Shown: piece after piece, positions 1-5,823 of the stretch
How the letters are laid out: each line of letters begins with the position of its first letter
Numbering within the stretch: position 1 is the first letter of the stretch
Assembly: GCA_900542115.1 (NCBI GenBank)
Contig: UQMC01000100.1
Span: forward strand, 1 to 7,494
DNA length: 7,494 nt
From: an uncultured Oscillibacter sp.
GTDB taxonomy: Bacteria > Bacillota > Clostridia > Oscillospirales > Oscillospiraceae
Direction: 5' to 3'
Made by a program: the position numbers and the translations under genes
Notes under the pieces: model-generated
The model's database searches: none
The model's input: only the letters and a program-made list of their open reading frames with translations
What the model was told of the DNA's origin: nothing

Positions 1-51
1 GCATACGAGATGTAGCCGTGACTGGAGTTCAGACGTGTGCTCTTCCGATCT
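1..51. other. Illumina TruSeq indexed adapter (sequencing artefact)
   Basis: This stretch matches the TruSeq indexed PCR primer from memory. Positions 1-11 (GCATACGAGAT) are the end of the P7 flow-cell sequence, 12-17 (GTAGCC) occupy the six-base index position, and 18-51 (GTGACTGG...CTTCCGATCT) are the read-2 adapter. GTAGCC is the reverse complement of GGCTAC, which I recall as TruSeq index 11. Biological sequence starts at 52, in the middle of a reading frame, as expected where an adapter was ligated to a fragment end and then assembled. Nothing here should be annotated as genomic. Confidence 0.98.
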
Positions 52-320
52 AGCATGCCATCGGTCGCGAGCAGCGCATACTGCTCGTCCTCGGTCATGG
101 CCGGCAGCTTATCCTTGAGCCCCAGCGCCTTATACTGCAGGCCGCTCGTATTAAAGAACCGCTTAAGCGGCAGACCGCTCTTTTCGTGCCACGCACGCAG
201 CTCCTGCTCGGTCGGATTGTCCTGCTTGATATCACGCTCGTCAAACGCCACGCCGCGCTCCTGCAGCCACGCCTTCGCCTTCTGGCAGGTGGAGCACTTG
301 GGGTAGCATAAAAACAGCAT
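52..320 (-). CDS. ArsC/Spx-family thioredoxin-fold protein, 3' end missing
   Basis: Eighty-nine complete codons read from ATG at 320-318 down to the adapter junction. The protein starts MLFLCYPKCSTCQKAKAWL, giving Cys5, Cys9 and Cys12; the C9-S-T-C12 pair is the redox or catalytic CXXC position of the arsenate reductase (ArsC)/Spx/MgsR family. Further family-type segments follow: a D-I-K-Q-D-N-P-T stretch near residue 33, S-G-L-P-L-K-R-F-F-N-T-S-G near 52-64, and L-L-A-T-D-G-M at the cut end. Members are usually about 115-120 residues, so roughly 25-30 C-terminal residues, including the Arg-containing segment used to separate true arsenate reductases from Spx-like regulators, are missing. A strong AAAGGAGA site lies just upstream of the ATG. 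The gene is downstream of fakA on the same strand but behind a terminator. Family assignment is firm. Whether it is an arsenate reductase, a redox regulator or an uncharacterised paralogue cannot be told. Confidence 0.9.
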
Positions 321-340
321 AGGGTTCTCCTTTCAATTTT

Positions 341-372
341 CAAAAAACGGGGCAGTTACAAGAACTGCCCCG
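341..372 (-). terminator. Intrinsic terminator after fakA
   Basis: Read on the minus strand, a perfect 10-bp stem (CGGGGCAGTT paired with AACTGCCCCG, arms at 363-372 and 348-357) with a 5-base loop is followed directly by six T residues (342-347 on the plus strand as A's). This is a textbook rho-independent terminator. It begins 12 bases past the fakA stop codon and ends about 20 bases before the ArsC-like start codon. Confidence 0.93.
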
Positions 373-384
373 CCTGAAGATAGC

Positions 385-2061
385 TCATTCAAACGAGATA
401 ATGTAGTAATCGACCGGTTGTCCGCCAGAGAGCACGCTGATCTCCGCATCGGGACAGATTGCCTGAAATTTAGCGCCTGCGGCCTGTGCGTCCGCCTCGG
501 ACACATCCTTGCCGTAATACAGAGCGATGAAGGAGGCGTTCTTGCCCTCCTCCGCCAGCTTTTCCAGCAGAGCGTCCAGTTGCGAGTCGGTGCCGAACAG
601 CTTGCCCTCCTTCAGCGCCAGATAATCGCCCTCGTGAATTTCAAAACCGTCAAAGTCAGAATTGCGGGCGGCATAGGTGATCTGAGAGGTGGTGACGGTG
701 GACAGCGCCTCCGTCATGGCGGCGGTGATGGTTTCCACACTGCCCTCGGGGTCTACGCCCATCATGGCGGTGATGCCCTGGGGCACGGTCTTGCTGGGGA
801 TGACCACCACCTTCTTTTCCGTCAGTCCTTGACACTGCTGAGCGGCCATGATGATATTGCTGTTGTTGGGCAGTACGAACACGGTCTCGGCGGGGACCTG
901 ATCGATTCCGGCCAAAATGCTCTCCGTGGAGGGATTCATGGTCTGTCCGCCGGAAACAACGGCGTCACAGCCAAGGTCGCGGAAAACGGCAGCCAGACCG
1001 TCACCGGCGCAGATGGCTAAAAAGCCCACAGCCTTTTCAGGAGCCGCTGCCTGATGGCCGTGCTCCCCGCTCTCCAGCTCCTCCTCGATGGCCTCAAGGT
1101 CATCGGTGGACTGAGCCTCGCGGCCTGCCGCCAGCGCATCGGCCTGAGAACGCATATTTTCGATTTTTGCCAGCTCCAGCGTGCCGTATTTCTGGGATTC
1201 TGTCAGTGCCGCGCCGGGAATATCGGTGTGGACATGGACCTTGAAGGTCTCATCATCCTCACCGATGACCAGACTGTCGCCGATGCTGCTGAGATAGGCC
1301 CGCAGGGGCATGAGGTCGATGTCCTCCCGGGCCTTCCGCACCACATATACGGTATCAAAGGTGAAGGTGATCTCTTCCTGCGCCATCATGTTAAAGTCGG
1401 CCTTTTCCTTGTGGGTATCCTCCGCCTCGCGCAGCTCCGGCATGGGCTCGCCACGGAGCTCTGCCAGCATACCCTCCAGAATCAGCAGATAGCCCTTGCC
1501 GCCGGCGTCCACCACACCGGCCTTTTTCAGAACCGGATTCATATCCGTGGTTTGAGATAGCGCATCATAGCCCTCCGCAATGGCGGCGGCAAGCACTTCT
1601 TCAATGTCCGCACACTCTGCGGCGGTGTCCACCGCACGCTTGGCGGCAAGACGGGATACAGTCAGCACCGTGCCCTCGGCGGGCTTCATAACAGCCTTGT
1701 AGGCTGCCCCCACACCCTCCTGCATTGCGGCGGCGAAGGCGGCGGCATCGGCGGTCTCCATGCTCTTGAGGGACTTGGAAAGTCCGCGGAACAGCAGGGA
1801 GAGAATCACGCCGGAGTTACCCCGGGCGCCCTGCAGCAAAGCGGAGGCCGTGACAGAGGACGCCTGTCCCACAGAGGTGGGGGAGGTCTTCCGTAGCGCG
1901 TCCGCGGCCGCTGCGATGGTCATGGACATATTGGTGCCGGTGTCACCGTCCGGGACGGGGAACACATTCAAATCGTTGATGGCCTGCTTCTGGGCCGTGA
2001 TGGCGGCGGCGCCGTGCAGAATCATCTGCTTGAACAGCGCACCGGTAATTTCCTGATACAT
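385..2061 (-). CDS. fakA: Fatty acid kinase ATP-binding subunit FakA (YloV/DAK2 family)
   Basis: A 558-residue protein, about the usual length for FakA/YloV (roughly 550). FakA phosphorylates fatty acids presented by a separate FakB carrier, giving acyl-phosphate for phospholipid synthesis in the cytoplasm. The N-terminal DhaL/DAK2 kinase domain (about 1-200) carries the signature N-D-L-N-V-F-P-V-P-D-G-D-T-G-T-N at residues 29-44, with D38 and D40 as expected Mg-ATP ligands, then G-A-R-G-N-S-G at 78-84 and a D-A-G-G-K-G loop at 185-190. A middle domain (about 220-310) has V-H-V-H-T-D with H276 and H278. After an acidic linker (about 316-340) comes the C-terminal domain, containing S-G-G-Q-T-M-N-P-S-T (370-379) and L-P-N-N-S-N-I (397-403). 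The start is ATG with GAGGAGGG upstream, overlapping the yloU stop; the gap is 16 bases, so the two genes are probably translationally coupled. No fakB gene is in the window. The middle-domain Cys seen in other FakA proteins appears replaced by Asp236. Confidence 0.96.
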   Translation of the reverse strand: MYQEITGALFKQMILHGAAAITAQKQAINDLNVFPVPDGDTGTNMSMTIAAAADALRKTSPTSVGQASSVTASALLQGARGNSGVILSLLFRGLSKSLKSMETADAAAFAAAMQEGVGAAYKAVMKPAEGTVLTVSRLAAKRAVDTAAECADIEEVLAAAIAEGYDALSQTTDMNPVLKKAGVVDAGGKGYLLILEGMLAELRGEPMPELREAEDTHKEKADFNMMAQEEITFTFDTVYVVRKAREDIDLMPLRAYLSSIGDSLVIGEDDETFKVHVHTDIPGAALTESQKYGTLELAKIENMRSQADALAAGREAQSTDDLEAIEEELESGEHGHQAAAPEKAVGFLAICAGDGLAAVFRDLGCDAVVSGGQTMNPSTESILAGIDQVPAETVFVLPNNSNIIMAAQQCQGLTEKKVVVIPSKTVPQGITAMMGVDPEGSVETITAAMTEALSTVTTSQITYAARNSDFDGFEIHEGDYLALKEGKLFGTDSQLDALLEKLAEEGKNASFIALYYGKDVSEADAQAAGAKFQAICPDAEISVLSGGQPVDYYIISFE

Positions 2062-2077
2062 TTCTCTGAAGCCCTCC

Positions 2078-2428
2078 TCACAGGATCATGGAATCCACGA
2101 ATACATCCACGGAGCGGACCTCCGCGCCGGTGTTCTTATTGACCACATAGCGAACCTCGTTCATGATGGAGCGGCATACAGCCGGGATATTCACGCCGTT
2201 TTCCACAATGATGTGAAGCTCAATAGTGATGGACTCATCCTCGTGGTAGATCACGTTGACGCCCTTGCTCATGGCCTCCCGCCGCAGCAGGTGCACAAGA
2301 CCGTCCGTCATGGAGCGGTAGGCCATGCCCTTCACGCCGAAGCAGTTGGTGGCGGCCATGCCGGTGATGTTGGAAAAAACAGCGCTGGAGACGGTGATCT
2401 CCCCCTGTTCCGAATGGAATTTCAACAT
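2078..2428 (-). CDS. yloU: Asp23/Gls24 family envelope-stress protein (YloU-like)
   Basis: A 116-residue cytoplasmic protein of the Asp23/Gls24 (DUF322) family. Features are E-Q-G-E-I-T-V-S-S-A-V near residue 8, an N-I-T-G-M-A-A-T segment, a hydrophobic strand I-T-I-E-L-H-I-I-V-E-N-G-V-N-I-P, and the C-terminal V-R-S-V-D-V-F-V-D pattern. The exact role of YloU is unknown; relatives are linked to alkaline or envelope stress. The family commonly sits directly before fakA, as here. The start was set at ATG 2428-2426 because AAGGAAGG lies 10 bases upstream and the protein then begins MLKFHSEQGEI, typical for the family. An in-frame ATG at 2479 would add 17 residues rich in Gly/Arg/Pro, but it falls only about nine bases after the predicted transcription start and inside a leader hairpin, so it is rejected. 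Transcription probably starts from the promoter at 2495-2523. Confidence 0.94.
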   Translation of the reverse strand: MLKFHSEQGEITVSSAVFSNITGMAATNCFGVKGMAYRSMTDGLVHLLRREAMSKGVNVIYHEDESITIELHIIVENGVNIPAVCRSIMNEVRYVVNKNTGAEVRSVDVFVDSMIL

Positions 2429-2453
2429 AATTGGATAACCTTCCTTTCCGTGG

Positions 2454-2477
2454 GCCCGGGGAAGCCTCCCTCCGGGC
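2454..2477 (-). promoter_or_regulatory. Leader hairpin in the yloU 5' UTR
   Basis: On the minus-strand transcript, GCCCG (2477-2473) pairs with CGGGC (2458-2454), and the stem continues inward as G-[A bulge]-GGGA against TTCCC around a GGC loop, about ten pairs. There is no T-run after it, so it is not a terminator. It leaves the ribosome binding site at 2439-2446 free and buries most of the alternative upstream ATG region. A role in mRNA stability is an inference. Confidence 0.5.
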
Positions 2478-2494
2478 ATAGTTATCAGGCTATT

Positions 2495-2523
2495 ATTATA
2501 TATGACTTTTCACAAAAGTACAA
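2495..2523 (-). promoter_or_regulatory. Sigma-A-type promoter for yloU-fakA
   Basis: On the minus strand, a TTGTAC -35 box (2523-2518) is followed after exactly 17 bases by a perfect TATAAT -10 box (2500-2495). The predicted start of transcription is near 2488, giving a leader of about 60 bases before the yloU ATG. The -35 keeps only the TTG of the consensus, but the -10 and the spacing are ideal and the region is markedly AT-rich against its surroundings. Confidence 0.78.
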
Positions 2524-2576
2524 GAGTAAAAACGCCATAAAAACGCCATTAGGCCCGAACCGGGCAGAAAAACAGG

Positions 2577-2608
2577 AAAAAGCGCCCGCCCACCGGCAGA
2601 CGCTTTTT
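2577..2608 (-). terminator. Intrinsic terminator after the MBOAT/DHHW operon
   Basis: Just past the stop codon of the DHHW gene, the minus strand folds as AAAAAGCG-TCTGCC paired with GGCGGG-CGCTTTTT around a GGTG loop, about 14 pairs including G-T wobbles. The stem ends in five T's and another T-run follows after CCTG. Because A- and T-runs flank it symmetrically it could also work in the other direction, but no plus-strand gene leads into it. It insulates the acylation operon from the yloU promoter downstream. Confidence 0.9.
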
Positions 2609-2609
2609 A

Positions 2610-3710
2610 TTATTTCAGCGTTTCGCTGTTGTTCAGCACGGACGCGCTGTAGAGGAACAGCACATCTTGGTTATCAAACGTCAGGTATTTTCCTATCTGG
2701 CTGGCCGGCAGATAACGGATATCCGCCAGCGTCACCCGGGCGTAGCCGGAAACGAGCAGCGGGGCAAGGGAGCTTGCAAAGGAGTCCCGGAAGATTATCA
2801 ACTCCCGGTCCGTTTCTGCATGGGGATTTTCCACGGTTAGCAGGGACACGGAGCCGGAGAGGAACAACTCGTAGGGGTCCTTTCCCACGCCCTTTTCCAA
2901 GTCATATACGGAACCGTTTTTGTCGGACTCGTAATTATAAACGCTGCACGCCTCCAGCGTATCGGATGTGAGATAGGTGATTTGATCCGGCTCCATCGGC
3001 AGCGCGGCGTAGCCGTAGTACACGCCGTAATAGGGCCGCTCCAGCGTTTGGGGCCGGTAATCGTCCTCCGGCAGCACAGCCCCCATGGCCTCTGCTAACG
3101 TATGGGCGGCGGGCAGCAGCGTTTCCTGCCGCCAGTGGGAATCCGTGCGGTAGTAATTGTCAAGGCTCAGACTGCCGAACAGGTCGATATAGTCCGCAAA
3201 TTCCAACTCACCGGCCAGCTTTTCTGCCAGCGCCTGTTCATCATAGGCGGGATAGCCGTTGGCCTCCGCCAGAAAATGATTCTTGTCGGGAATTACAGAA
3301 AAATATACGTGCGTGTCCGTTCCGGCCATCAGCGTTTCATAGAGATAGCGGAACCGCTCCGCCGCATGTGTCAAAGATGCCTCCTTCAGCGGGTAATCCA
3401 GTTTGGCGGCGTAGCCGCCGACAAGATAAACGCCGTTGTTGTCCTTCTGACCGTAGCCGTAAAGGCTCGTCAGGGCCTTCAGGGTGCGGAACTGCTCCCG
3501 CAGGGGAAACTGGTCAACGGCATAGCTTTCGTAGTCGGACATGAACCGCCCGGAGAGCACGCCTGCCGCAGTCATCTCCGGTCTTTGGGCGAGAGGGCGC
3601 CTCTCGCTGACAGACAGTGCATCAGGCGGCTTTACCGCCGCCCAGCCGCTAAGCCCAAGGACGAAGGCACCCAAAAGCGCCAGGGTGATGATGTTCTTCA
3701 CATTTTTCAT
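2610..3710 (-). CDS. DHHW/AlgX-like protein, putative polysaccharide O-acylation partner
   Basis: A 366-residue protein with one N-terminal hydrophobic segment (about 7-27: membrane anchor or uncleaved signal), so the bulk is probably outside the membrane. The remainder fits the clostridial DHHW family related to alginate acetylation proteins AlgX/AlgJ (SGNH-hydrolase-like fold). Visible family marks are E-R-R-P-L-A (36-41), D-Q-F-P-L-R-E-Q-F-R (66-75), T-D-S-H-W (189-193) and F-R-D-S-F-A-S-S-L (307-315). By analogy with AlgX, D190, H192 and S310 would be the catalytic Asp, His and Ser that move an acyl group onto a glycan; note D-S-H-W in place of the D-H-H-W that names the family. The start is ATG with TGAGGAGG upstream, where the TGA is the stop of the acyltransferase gene nine bases away, so the two are tightly coupled. 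The glycan acceptor is unknown. A terminator follows at once. Confidence 0.88.
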   Translation of the reverse strand: MKNVKNIITLALLGAFVLGLSGWAAVKPPDALSVSERRPLAQRPEMTAAGVLSGRFMSDYESYAVDQFPLREQFRTLKALTSLYGYGQKDNNGVYLVGGYAAKLDYPLKEASLTHAAERFRYLYETLMAGTDTHVYFSVIPDKNHFLAEANGYPAYDEQALAEKLAGELEFADYIDLFGSLSLDNYYRTDSHWRQETLLPAAHTLAEAMGAVLPEDDYRPQTLERPYYGVYYGYAALPMEPDQITYLTSDTLEACSVYNYESDKNGSVYDLEKGVGKDPYELFLSGSVSLLTVENPHAETDRELIIFRDSFASSLAPLLVSGYARVTLADIRYLPASQIGKYLTFDNQDVLFLYSASVLNNSETLK

Positions 3711-3719
3711 GGTGCCTCC

Positions 3720-5123
3720 TCAAAAGCGGAAATACAAAAAGGGATTGAAGGAACCGTCCACCAGATACCCGGTACAAATCGCCAGCAGAGCCAGCAGTAC
3801 CACCGGCTCCAATGCGGAGACTACCCGCCCGGTGATGCGTCCCCGGGCAAGCTGCCGGACAATGATGGCGGGCAGCGGCGTGGCTCCTAAGATGGCAATG
3901 AGGAATACCCCGGCATAGCTCCAGAGATAGTAAATGCTCAAGGGGTCTGTCAGCGGCAGACCGCCCAGCCCGAACAGCGCGGCGATGGTGGATATGGCAC
4001 CGAGTACGCTGTCTGCGTCAAAGAGCACAAAGCTCACCGCAATCACCAGCAGGACATAGGCGTGCTTGATGACATGGGTTTTAGTCAGCGCACGGCCGTA
4101 CCACAGCTTTTCCATGGTCAGCAGCACTGCAAACAGCAGTCCCCACAGAACAAATGTCCATGCGGCGCCGTGCCACAGCCCCGTCAGCAGCCAGACCACT
4201 AAAATGTTGCGCAGCTGCTTCCGGCGGGATACCCGGTTGCCCCCAAGGGGGATATATACGTAATCCCGGAACCAGCTGCCAAGACTTATATGCCACCGCC
4301 GCCAGAACTCCGTCACGCTGGCGGAGATATAGGGATAGTTGAAATTTTCCGGAAAGCGGAAGCCGAAAATGCGTCCAAGGCCGATGGCCATATCGCTGTA
4401 CCCGGAAAAATCAAAATAGAGGTGCAGCACGAACCCGGCAGCATAGAGCCAGACAAACAGCACGGAGGTTTCCGTTCCCGCCTTGTAGGCGGAGATCAGC
4501 TCGTAGAGCACATTGGCCAGCAGCACCTTTTTGGCAAGGCCCAGAATAAACCGCCGTGCGCCAAGGGCAGCGTCCTCCACCGTATGCACCCGCTGCTTCA
4601 GTTGGGGGGCAATGTCGGTATAGCGGACAATGGGCCCGGCAATGAGCTGGGGGAACATGGCCACATAGGCCGCAAGGTCGATGAAGCTCCGCTGGGCCGC
4701 GGCAGTGCCCCGGTAAACATCAATGACATAACTGAGAATCTGAAACGTATAGAAGCTGATGCCGATGGGCAGCGCCACATGGAGCAGCGGCACGGACAGC
4801 CCGGTGAGACGGTTGAAGCCGGAAAGAAAAAAATCGGTGTATTTGCAATAGCCAAGCAGACCGAGGCCGATGACGGCGGAGCCCCAGACGCACAGCCGCG
4901 CCCGCTTCCGTTCCGACCGATACTTTTCCGCCAGCAGGCCGAATACATAGCCCTGCACGATGGCGATGACCATGAACACCACGAACCTCGGCTCGCCCCA
5001 TGCGTAGAACAGCAGGCTTGCCAGCAGCAAAACGGTGTTTTTCAGCCGGTCAGGCGATAAAAAGTAAACGATCAGCACGCAGGGGAGGAACGTATAAAGA
5101 AAGGGAATACTGGAAAACAGCAT
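3720..5123 (-). CDS. MBOAT family membrane-bound O-acyltransferase (AlgI/DltB-like)
   Basis: A 467-residue polytopic membrane protein of the AlgI-type MBOAT family, of usual length. It begins M-L-F-S-S-I-P-F-L-Y and ends N-P-F-L-Y-F-R-F, both typical. Core motifs are F-P-Q-L-I-A-G-P-I-V-R (157-167), H-L-Y-F-D-F-S-G-Y-S-D-M-A-I-G (234-248), the amphipathic segment around E-F-W-R-R-W-H-I-S-L (272-281) to P-L-G-G-N-R (292-297), and L-T-G-L-W-H-G-A (313-320), where H318 is the expected catalytic histidine. Such enzymes pass acyl groups, often acetyl, across the membrane to an extracellular partner, here presumably the DHHW protein encoded next. The AGGAGT site eight bases before the ATG supports the start. 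The gene lies 69 bases past the lipoprotein stop codon, with a GC hairpin between. D-alanylation (DltB) is less likely because no dltA, dltC or dltD is present and the partner is DHHW-like. Confidence 0.93.
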   Translation of the reverse strand: MLFSSIPFLYTFLPCVLIVYFLSPDRLKNTVLLLASLLFYAWGEPRFVVFMVIAIVQGYVFGLLAEKYRSERKRARLCVWGSAVIGLGLLGYCKYTDFFLSGFNRLTGLSVPLLHVALPIGISFYTFQILSYVIDVYRGTAAAQRSFIDLAAYVAMFPQLIAGPIVRYTDIAPQLKQRVHTVEDAALGARRFILGLAKKVLLANVLYELISAYKAGTETSVLFVWLYAAGFVLHLYFDFSGYSDMAIGLGRIFGFRFPENFNYPYISASVTEFWRRWHISLGSWFRDYVYIPLGGNRVSRRKQLRNILVVWLLTGLWHGAAWTFVLWGLLFAVLLTMEKLWYGRALTKTHVIKHAYVLLVIAVSFVLFDADSVLGAISTIAALFGLGGLPLTDPLSIYYLWSYAGVFLIAILGATPLPAIIVRQLARGRITGRVVSALEPVVLLALLAICTGYLVDGSFNPFLYFRF

Positions 5124-5148
5124 ACGGATGACTCCTGTTTGAATTTAA

Positions 5149-5178
5149 CAGCGCCCGCGCGGGAGGGCGCGGGCGCTG
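5149..5178 (-). terminator. Strong GC hairpin between lipoprotein and MBOAT genes (partial terminator or processing site)
   Basis: A perfect 12-bp stem (CAGCGCCCGCGC at 5149-5160, GCGCGGGCGCTG at 5167-5178) with a six-base loop lies 14 bases after the lipoprotein stop codon. On the minus strand it is followed by TTAAATTC, not a continuous T-run, so termination is probably incomplete. It may reduce transcription of the acyltransferase pair relative to the lipoprotein, or stabilise the 3' end of a processed lipoprotein mRNA. Confidence 0.65.
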
Positions 5179-5192
5179 CAGCGGGCAGAGGG

Positions 5193-5759
5193 TTAGATAA
5201 TGGCCTCATCATAGGCCACAACGGCGTCGCCGTAGGCAGCGGTGAGCTTATCCCGGAACGTGTTCACAAGGTCCTCATTGCCGTAAAGCGCCACCACGTA
5301 GCGGTCATAGGTGAATACCACCAGCTTATCGGGGAAGCCGCACATCCACTGCTTGGACTGAATGGCGTCCCGCATATCCTGAGCAAGCCCCTCTACCTCG
5401 TCGGCGTTGGCCGCGCGGAGCGCGCCGCAGGTGAAGGTGTTGGCGTTCATCATGTGCATGAGGGAGGCGACATCGTCCAGCTTGTCGGCATCCTCGGCGG
5501 GAACGCTCAGAAGATACGTGAGGTTATCCGTGTCGGAAATGTCGAAAGCACCGGGGGCACCGTCCACGGAATGCTCATAGTCGCCGCCTGCGGCGGGGAA
5601 CTTTTCGTCATCCGTGTAGCTGTCCCAAACGGTGTTCAGCAGCGTCAGGGCATCGGTGGGGACGTTGGAATCGCTGTCGGTGCCGGTGTCCTTTTTGCCG
5701 CAGGCGGTGAGGGTCAGGGCCAGCACAAAAGCCAGCGCCAGAGACAAAGCTCTTTTCAT
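5193..5759 (-). CDS. Secreted lipoprotein of unknown function, upstream of the MBOAT gene
   Basis: A 188-residue protein with a clear lipoprotein signal: MKR, a hydrophobic stretch to about residue 16, and lipobox L-T-A-C with Cys20 as the lipidated residue. A Gly/Lys/Asp/Ser-rich linker (21-33) follows, then a globular domain of about 155 residues. It is acidic and has only two other cysteines, C111 (F-T-C-G) and C140 (W-M-C-G), which could form a disulfide outside the cell. The C-terminal part, with V-V-F-T-Y-D-R-Y-V-V-A-L-Y-G (147-160), looks like the end of small clostridial lipoproteins of the DUF4358 type, but I hold that only as a weak resemblance. AAGGAGA seven bases before the ATG fixes the start. 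The same-strand position just before the MBOAT and DHHW genes suggests an accessory role in surface-polymer acylation; no catalytic motif is visible. Confidence 0.82.
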   Translation of the reverse strand: MKRALSLALAFVLALTLTACGKKDTGTDSDSNVPTDALTLLNTVWDSYTDDEKFPAAGGDYEHSVDGAPGAFDISDTDNLTYLLSVPAEDADKLDDVASLMHMMNANTFTCGALRAANADEVEGLAQDMRDAIQSKQWMCGFPDKLVVFTYDRYVVALYGNEDLVNTFRDKLTAAYGDAVVAYDEAII

Positions 5760-5823
5760 AGTTGAATCTCCTTGTAATCATAGTTTGTATGCGCCGCCAT
5801 CATCGGCGGTACGTGAGAATAGA

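Noticed and set aside
52..320. Biological truncation or pseudogene at the ArsC-like gene
   Set aside because: The frame is intact up to the exact adapter junction, so the missing end is explained by the library artefact.
418..1560. Long plus-strand open frames opposite fakA
   Set aside because: They lie antisense to a clear FakA gene, have no good ribosome site and encode low-complexity Gly/His/Leu-rich peptides typical of shadows of GC-rich codons.
2529..2550. Two tandem copies of a ten-base AAACGCCAT-type repeat
   Set aside because: Only two copies in an intergenic region just upstream of a promoter; too few to call a repeat array or an operator.
2553..2565. Small GCCCG-AAC-CGGGC hairpin
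   Set aside because: Five pairs with a three-base loop and no T-run; the real terminator is next to it at 2577-2608.
2213..2971. Plus-strand open frame of about 250 codons crossing the yloU promoter and the terminator at 2577-2608
   Set aside because: It runs through yloU antisense, a promoter, a terminator and the DHHW gene; the peptide is Arg/Pro-rich without domain character.
3102..5060. Plus-strand open frames opposite the DHHW and MBOAT genes
   Set aside because: Both opposite-strand proteins are clearly recognisable families with proper starts; the antisense frames have no matching family.
5757..5790. TATGAT box just before the lipoprotein ribosome site as a -10 element
   Set aside because: No -35 match at 16-18 bases upstream, and the start of transcription would fall on the ribosome binding site.
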